Assembly (NCBI RefSeq): GCF_040712315.1
Contig: NC_134017.1
Coordinates: forward strand, 25,710,322-25,774,321
DNA from: Castanea sativa
Lineage: Eukaryota > Streptophyta > Magnoliopsida > Fagales > Fagaceae
Length of the DNA stretch: 64,000 nt
Reading direction: 5' to 3'
The notes under the pieces were generated by a model. That model was not told the origin of the DNA. It made no database searches and saw only the letters and a list, made by a program, of their open reading frames with translations. The position numbers were made by a program, and so were the translations under genes. The stretch's first letter is position 1. The number at the start of each line of letters is the position of its first letter. Below, piece after piece: positions 58,184-64,000 of this stretch.

Positions 58184-59625
58184 ATGGTTCGAACAAGATC
58201 AAGGGCTACTAGCCCAGGCCACCAGGAGAATAGGGATGCATCTAGTAATCCCCTTTGAGATCGCAGATCAGCACCCGTAATGCAACTGCCTTCTATTCAA
58301 CATATACAATCCATGGCTGCCGCTATAGCAGAACTGACACGTCAAAACCAGGAATGGAATAAGGAGATCAACCTCAGGAGGCAGCGCCAAGATGGGCACA
58401 TGGAGGGACAGGCCCCGAGTCAGGAAGGAGGAGGGGAAAATGTCGAGTCCGAGAATCAGACAAGAGGTACCACTTCAAGAAGGATGCCGCACTTGGAGAG
58501 AGAGATGGACCTGATGAGGAAAGCCATGGATGAGATGAGGGAGAATATGAGGAGGGCAAACCCAGTAGACGATATGGTCCATCGAACGGACTCCCCTTTC
58601 ACAGCTTCCATCAACAGTCATCCTCTACCCCCGAAGTTCAAAATGCCTTCTTTAGACTCGTACGATGGAAATCGCGACCCTTGCGATCACATTGCAACTT
58701 TCAAGACGACTATGCACCTGCAGGGGGTCCCGGACGAGATCATGTGCAGAGCTTTTCCCACCACACTTAAGGGACCATCGCGAGTGTGGTTCAGCAAGAT
58801 ACCCCCAAACTCGATAGGGTCATTTGAAGAATTGAGCAAGTTGTTTGTCAACAATTTCATCGGAGGACAACGTCACAAGCGTTCCTCCTCTAGTCTGTTA
58901 ACTATAGAACAAGGGAAGAATGAGAGTTTGCGATCCTTTATCACCCGCTTTAATAGGGAGGCCTTGACGGTGGACGAGATGGATGACAAGTTGTTGCTGG
59001 CCGCTTTCCATAATGGGGTCAATTCTGACTTGTTCATTCATAAGCTCTACAAGCAGGAACCGCAGACTATGGCTGAGCTCGTCCATTCAGCCTAGAATTT
59101 TATGAATGCTGAAGACGCTATCATAGCCAAGAAAAGAAAAAGGATAGAACGCTAGGAAGTGGGTCACCATCATTATCCGGATCAGGGACCTCGTCCAAAG
59201 AAAGCTCGGGTAGACGAGAGGAAAGATAAGGATAGTAAGAAGGCGAGTTCCTCCGCGAGGAATCAGCAATATACGCCCCTGACTATGCCGCTGGAGCAGG
59301 TTCTTATGCAGATCAAGGACGATCCGTCCTTGAAGTGGTCGGATAAAATGAAGGGAGACCCCAACAAACGTAATAGGAGCAAGTACTGTCGTTTTCACAG
59401 AGACCACGGGCATGACATGGACGAGTGCTTTGACTTGAAACAGCAGATAGAAAATCTCATTAGACAAGGAAAATTGAGGAACTTCCTTAGACGAGACCAG
59501 AGAGATGAGAAAATGAAAGCCAAGGTGGAAGAATCATCACGCCCCCCACTAGGAGAAATAAGGGTAATTATAGGAGGAAACTCGACGGCGCAGTCGTCCA
59601 AGTCAAGAAAGACATACCTGAAGGT
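58184..59625 (+). pseudogene. Gypsy gag
   Basis: A single frame from ATG 58184 broken by TGA 58256, TAG 59093 and TAG 59153. A Gln/Arg/Glu-rich N-terminus with a helix (EREMDLMRKAMDEMRENMRR) precedes the gag core: PPKFKMPSLDSYDGNRDP, RVWFSKIPPNSIGSFEELSK, FNREALTVDE (about 58620-59090). It ends with a basic region and a zinc-binding-like CRFHRDHGHDMDEC (59387-59430). It would form the particle shell. The first TGA could be read as lost Arg, the TAGs as lost Gln. Confidence 0.85.
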
Positions 59626-59631
59626 GGGAAG

Positions 59632-60186
59632 GTGGTGCAGACCATCCAATTGTCCGGACGACCTACTAGGACGAGGGAAGTAGACCAGCAGGCCGTTACG
59701 TTCACAGACGAGGAAGTAGGACAACTTCATCACCCACACAATGACGCGATAGTCATCACCCTACTCATCTCTGACTACATGACCAGAAGGGTGTTGATAG
59801 ACAATGGTAGCTCTGCGGACATTCTCTACTACCCCGCATTCCAACAAATGAGGCTAGGACGAGATCAGTTTCTACCAGTGAACTCGCCGTTGGTAGGATT
59901 CGGAGGAATGAAGGTGCAACCGGTAGGCACCATCACACTACCAGTGGTCGTTGGAACATATCCACAGCAGATAACCAAGGAGGTAAATTTTCTTGTTGTT
60001 GATTGTGCGTCATCATATAATGCAATTATTGGAAGACCAACTTTGAATAGATGGAAGGCGGTGACCTCTACTTACCACTTGTCCATCAAATTTCCAACTG
60101 AGCACGGGGTAGGCCAAATACAAGGAGATCAGTTGGCTGCTAGAGAATGCTATTTAGCCATGCTGGCAATGGACGAGCACATGTAG
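59632..60186 (+). pseudogene. Gypsy aspartic protease region
   Basis: Frame shifted relative to gag (break near 59625-59640). VLIDNGSSADILYYPAFQQM (59791-59850) holds the protease active site in the D-N-G-S-S-A-D form typical of Tat elements; YNAIIGRPTLNRWKAVTSTY follows (60015-60075). The frame ends at TAG 60184 and pol continues in another frame. Confidence 0.85.
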
Positions 60187-60197
60187 GCAATGAGAGT

Positions 60198-61200
60198 ATA
60201 GACGGGAGAAGAATCGCGGCAGAACCCACTGAAGTACTAGACGACATCCCTTTGGACGATAACCAGCTTGAGAAGTATACTAGAGTTGGGGCGAGCATAG
60301 ACGAGGGAGCAAAGCGCGCTTTGGTCCGGTTTTTGAGGAAAAGCCTCGATGTCTTTGCATGGAGTCATGAGGACATGCCTGGCATTGATCTGAGTGTCAT
60401 TACCCATAGCCTGAGCATGTGTCCCTATTCGAAATCAATACGTCAGAAGAAAAGAGTTTTCACTCCCGAGCGAGATACTGCCATTAAGGAAGAGGTGCAG
60501 AAGTTGGTCGCCGCGAAGTTCATCCGAGAAGTTCATTACCCAGATTGGTTGGCGAACGTGGTCATGGTCAAGAAAGCTAACGGCAAGTGGCGAATGTGCG
60601 TGGACTTCACCGATTTAAACAAAGCTTGCCCCAAGGATAGCTACCCACTGCCACGTATTGACCAGTTAGTGGACTCGATGGCAGGTCACAAAATACTTAG
60701 CTTCATGGACACTTTCTCAGGTTATAACTAGATACAGATGGATGAAGCGGATCAGGAGAAGACCTCATTCATTACGAGCCAAGGGTTGTATTGCTACAAG
60801 GTAATGCCCTTCGGTTTGAAGAACGCGAGGGCGACCTACCAAAGGTTGGTTAACCATATGTTCCGTCCTCAAATGGGGTGAAATGTGGAGGTTTATGTAG
60901 ACGACATGTTGGTAAAGAGTCAGGACGAGGATAGACATCTAGACGACATTCAAGAAACTTTTGATACGTTGCGGCGGTACAACATGAAATTAAATCCAAG
61001 CAAGTGTGCTTTCGGGGTTTCATCGAGGAAATTCTTGGGGTTTATGGTGTCGCACAGGGGAATTGAGGTGAATCCGGAAAAAATCCAGGCAATACTGAAC
61101 ATGGAGCCACAGAAAAATATCAAGGAAGTTCAGTCTCTTACTGGACGAGTCGCCGCCCTCAACAGGTTTGTATCAAAAGCTACTGACAAATGTTTACCAT
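60198..61200 (+). pseudogene. Gypsy reverse transcriptase
   Basis: Reads WRMCVDFTDLNKACPKDSYP (60590-60645), MDTFSGYN then TAG (60729, where the family has Gln), VMPFGLKNARATYQRL, TGA at 60879, then VYVDDMLVKS (60891-60920) with both catalytic Asp of YVDD kept. LNPSKCAFGV and FLGFMVSHRGIEVNPEKI close the palm/thumb. The active site is intact but the frame is interrupted. Confidence 0.88.
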
Positions 61201-61727
61201 TCTTTAAAGTCCTTAGGAAGGCTTTTGAATGGACGGACGAGTGTCAACAGGCCTTCCAAGACTTGAAGACGTATCTCATGACGGCACCACTGTTGAGTCC
61301 GTCTGTACCTGGGGAAGAGTTGTACTTGTATTTGGCAGTGTCCCCACACGCAGTAAGCTCAGCGTTAGTCAGAGAAGAGGAGAGAGTCCAGAAACCGGTC
61401 TATTACACAAGCCATGCGATGAGAGGGGCAGAAGGACGATACCCGATGATGGAGAAACTAGCCTTCGCATTGATCACGACTTCCAGGAAGCTGAGACATT
61501 ATTTTCAGGCACACGTCATCAACATCCTAACAGACCATCCCATAAAAAAGGTGATGAGCAAGTTGGAAGCTGTTGGACGGCTAGTACAGTGGGCCGTTGA
61601 GCTCAGCGAATTTAATGTCAGATACCTCCCAAGGAGTACGATAAAGGCGCAGGCGTTGGTAGATTTCATCGCAGAATTCACCCCCAGCCAGGACGACCTG
61701 AACAAGGACGAAAGAAATGAAATGTAG
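61201..61727 (+). pseudogene. Gypsy RNase H (first copy)
   Basis: Follows the reverse transcriptase in frame: FEWTDECQQAFQDLKTYLMT, LYLYLAVSPHAVSSALVREE, QKPVYYTSHAMRGAEGRYP and HVINILTDHPIKKVM. The usual catalytic Asp at the strand DAS appears as AVS (LYLAVSPHAVS), as is common in Tat elements where the first RNase H is degenerate. Ends at TAG 61725. Confidence 0.8.
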
Positions 61728-62021
61728 GTGATTAATGTAGACGGATCGTCCACACTATATGCAGGAGGGATTGGAATTGTACTGAAGTCCCCTGAGGGTG
61801 ACAGGCTGGAGTATGCGGCCCGTCTGCAGTATCAAACTACCAACAACGAGGCTGAGTACGAGGCTCTACTCAAGGGATTGGAATTAGCCAAGTCCTTAGG
61901 GGCAGAGTCATTAACAATCAGAGGAGACTCTCAACTGGTCATTAACCAAGTGAATGGGATGTGTGATGCTAAGGAAGATCGGATGAAGAAATACCTCAAC
62001 AAAGTGAAACGCTTTGCATGA
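61728..62021 (+). pseudogene. Gypsy second RNase H (archaeal/plant type)
   Basis: INVDGSSTLYAGGIGIVLKS, TNNEAEYEALLKGLELAKSL and LTIRGDSQLVINQVNG show the D-E-D triad of cellular-type RNase H. This extra domain defines the Tat lineage. It ends at TGA 62019; the reading continues in the same frame afterwards (EENAEADALAKAAS, the last conserved helix). Confidence 0.88.
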
Positions 62022-62081
62022 AAATTTTCAGCCATAAGTTTTATTCAACTTCCCAGGGAGGAAAATGCGGAAGCAGACGCC

Positions 62082-63422
62082 TTGGCAAAAGCCGCTTCGG
62101 CAGGGGTCATAGACGAGTGCGACAACATTCAATATATGCCGAGCATAGACATCCCTGACATACAGCAGATAAGAGGAGGAGAAAATTGGATAAGTCCGAT
62201 AATGATTTATCTTAAAGATGGAAGGCTTCTAGAAGACAAGGATGAAGCGAGAAAGTTAAGGGTCAGGGCAGCCAAGTATGTCCTCGTAAATGAAGTGTTG
62301 TACAAGCGAGGTTTTTCCCAAACTTACTTAAGATGCTTGGCTCCTGACGAGTCAAACTATGTTCTAAGGGAAGTTCATGAAGGATCGTGTGGAAATCATT
62401 CAAGAGCGAGGTCGCTAGTCCATAAGATCGTTCGTGCCGGCTACTATTGGCCTACAATGCAGGCAAATGCTAAAGCCTATGTCAAGGTATGTGACCAATG
62501 CCAGCGCTATAGCAATGTGCCTAGACAGCCGTCAAAATACCAAACCCCAATGATGGCCCCATGGCCCTTCGAACAGTGGGGACTGGATATCCTAGGCCTT
62601 TTTCCCATGGGAATCCGACAAATGAAGTTTTTGGTGGTGGGAATCGACTACTTTACCAAGTGGGTAGAAGCCAAGCCTCTTGTAGCAATCACTTAGCAGA
62701 ACGTGAAAAATTTTGTATGGAAGAATATTCTATGCAGGTTCGGAGTACCCAGGGTATTAGTATCTAATAACGGACGTCAATTTGACAACGCACCCTTCAG
62801 GGACTTTTGCAATCATTTTAGGATCAAGAATCACTATTCCTCACCCTCCCATCCACAGGCAAATGGACAAGCAGAAGTAGCAAACCGATCCCTGCTGAAA
62901 ATCATCAAGACTCAGCTCGAGGGGACAAAAAGGATATGGCCAGACGAGCTACCAGGTGTTCTTTGGGCCTATAGGACGACTGCACGAACTCCGACAGGAG
63001 AGACACCTTTTAAACTAGCCTATGGGAGTGAAGTTGTCATACCAGCGGAGGTTCATATGGCAAGTCACCGAGTGATGGAGTACCAGGAGAAAGACAATGG
63101 GGAACAATGTCGCCTTGACCTCGATCTTATTGACGAGGTAAGAATGGATGCGGAGCAAAGGACGGCAAGGTACAAAAATCTTATGGCCAGACAGCATGAT
63201 GCCATGGTAAAACCTAGACGGTTCGGCGTGGGGGACCTTGTTCTCAAAAGGGTCTCCTTGGCGACTAGGAATCCAACTCATGGAAAACTGGGACCCAATT
63301 GGGAAGGACCCTATAGGGTAATCAATTGCAAGAGGCAGGGGTCCTACTACTTGGAAGCCCTGGACGGTCGGAAGTTAGAGCATTCCTGGAACGTGGAACA
63401 TCTGAGGAGGTACTATCAGTGA
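62082..63422 (+). pseudogene. Gypsy integrase, catalytic Asp lost
   Basis: HHCC-type N-terminus (HSRARSLVHKIVRAGYYWPT ... CDQCQRY), catalytic core with GLDILGLFPMG (first Asp), TAG at 62694, VSNNGRQFDN where the family has SDNG (AAT at 62766 replaces the second catalytic Asp) and HPQANGQAEVANRSLLKIIK (Glu kept). The C-terminus FGVGDLVLKRVSLATRNP, LGPNWEGPYRVI and SWNVEHLRRYYQ is typical, ending at TGA 63420. It could not integrate DNA even without the stop. Confidence 0.88.
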
Positions 63423-63770
63423 TAAGCAAGGACGAGGGAAGTCAGTGGCAAAGTTACAGCTATGATTTGCGTGTTTGCTTATATTTACTGCTGTGTTTTT
63501 ACTACTATTATGGTGTGTTACGAATAAAAGTGCACTAGTTCTTAAACTTTTGCACTACTTACAGACCAGCTTACGAAAGACGAGGCTATGTACTTTTAAG
63601 TATCTTAATAAGGCACTATCTTATAGGCATGTGCCACGTTTGTGAACAATGTTCATGTAATAATATGGTTTGAATTTCTTATGTATTTGATGCACAAATT
63701 TAGTTTCCATAATAATACCCACAGAAGGGGCAAAAGCCCAAGACGAATTGAAAACTTCGGACGCAGAAAC
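63423..63770. other. Gypsy 3' untranslated region
   Basis: Non-coding. It leads into the minisatellite and has no polypurine tract or LTR within the window. Confidence 0.6.
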
Positions 63771-63771
63771 A

Positions 63772-64000
63772 CTCGTCCAAAGCTTTCCTTTAAAAAGGAT
63801 AAAGCAAAGAGAAAGAAGCCAAGGCCTGCTCGTCCAAAGCTTTCCTTTAAAAAGGATAAAGCAAGAGAAAGAAGCCTAGGAATACTCGTCCAAGGTTTCC
63901 CTTTAAAAAGGATTAAAAAAAAAAAATTAAGGCATGCTCGTCTAAGACTTTCCTTCAAATGAGTATAAAGTAAAAGGAAAAAGGCCAAGGCCCACTCGTC
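63772..64000 (+). repeat. Minisatellite in Gypsy 3' UTR, units of 52-58 bp
   Basis: Units begin CTCGTCC(A)A at 63772, 63829, 63885, 63937 and 63995 (57, 56, 52, 58 bp). Each contains TTTCCTTTAAAAAGGAT, itself near-palindromic (CCTTTAAAAAGG), and an AGAAAGAAGCC block. Open frames in both directions are repeat by-products. The array runs off the window. Confidence 0.88.

Larger units (their letters stand above)
57477..64000 (+). mobile_element. Ty3/Gypsy retrotransposon of Tat type, 3' end beyond the window
   Basis: 5' LTR, primer-binding region TTGGCGTTGTCTGTAGGG, gag, protease, reverse transcriptase, RNase H, a second RNase H, integrase and a 3' minisatellite, all in plus orientation. The second RNase H between the first and integrase, plus a repeat-bearing 3' UTR, are marks of the Tat lineage (Ogre/Retand relatives). 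At least nine stop codons, two frameshifts and an altered integrase catalytic residue make it non-autonomous today. GC content is clearly higher than in neighbouring DNA. Confidence 0.9.

Noticed and set aside
58280..63422. An intact autonomous Gypsy element using stop-codon suppression
   Set aside because: Too many stops across gag and pol, two frameshifts and a lost integrase Asp; decay explains it better.
63653..63988. 111-codon minus-strand hydrophobic frame
   Set aside because: By-product of the 3' UTR minisatellite. The plus-strand frame at 63642-63962 is rejected for the same reason.
63772..64000. Regularly spaced repeats as a CRISPR array
   Set aside because: Plant nuclear context; spacing varies and the whole unit is repeated, with no unique spacers. 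The other minisatellites are rejected likewise.

Overview
The window is nuclear DNA of a flowering plant. It is AT-rich, has long introns, and is dominated by transposable elements of every major plant class. A TIR-NB-ARC-LRR (TNL) resistance gene points to a eudicot. A woody species, perhaps Fagaceae, is only a weak guess from repeat texture. No prokaryotic gene, CRISPR array, tRNA or rRNA gene is visible.

Layout. 1-2290: AT-rich repeats and a promoter/LTR-like stretch with regularly spaced CCAAT modules. 2291-12245: a DNA transposon with terminal inverted repeats (TIRs) of about 600 bp, caught in a direct tandem duplication (unit A 2877-8610, unit B 8611-12245). After duplication, unit A received a small LTR retroelement and an 810-bp insert, and unit B a MITE. 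11950-17671: Helitrons on the minus strand. 17890-18249: a poly(A)-tailed LINE fragment. 18283-26930: a decayed CACTA element carrying a transposase remnant, a dimeric MITE, a LINE piece and a chimeric fragment of an LWD1-type WD40 gene.

27685-45431 (minus strand): one TNL gene in five exons. All splice sites and reading phases fit, and it would encode about 1268 residues. The only lesion seen is an in-frame TGA at codon 90 of the TIR exon. Its first intron is 13.6 kb and holds a solo LTR, an 8.6-kb Copia element of the same LTR family in the opposite orientation, a hAT-like element and other repeats. A transposon with a perfect 10-bp target duplication sits 55 bp upstream of the ATG.

46810-57476: a head-to-tail array of Helitron-like segments, all on the minus strand, each abutting the next at its terminus. 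The largest (49540-56183) carries spliced fragments of an NADP-malic enzyme gene and another exon-like segment. 57477-64000: the 5' LTR and coding region of a Ty3/Gypsy element of Tat type (two RNase H domains), decayed by stop codons, with a 3' minisatellite cut by the window edge.

The window is thus one decaying immune-receptor gene inside a nested transposon landscape. The transposons have captured, duplicated and rearranged host sequence. Nothing here looks like an intact functional gene, though the TNL comes close.
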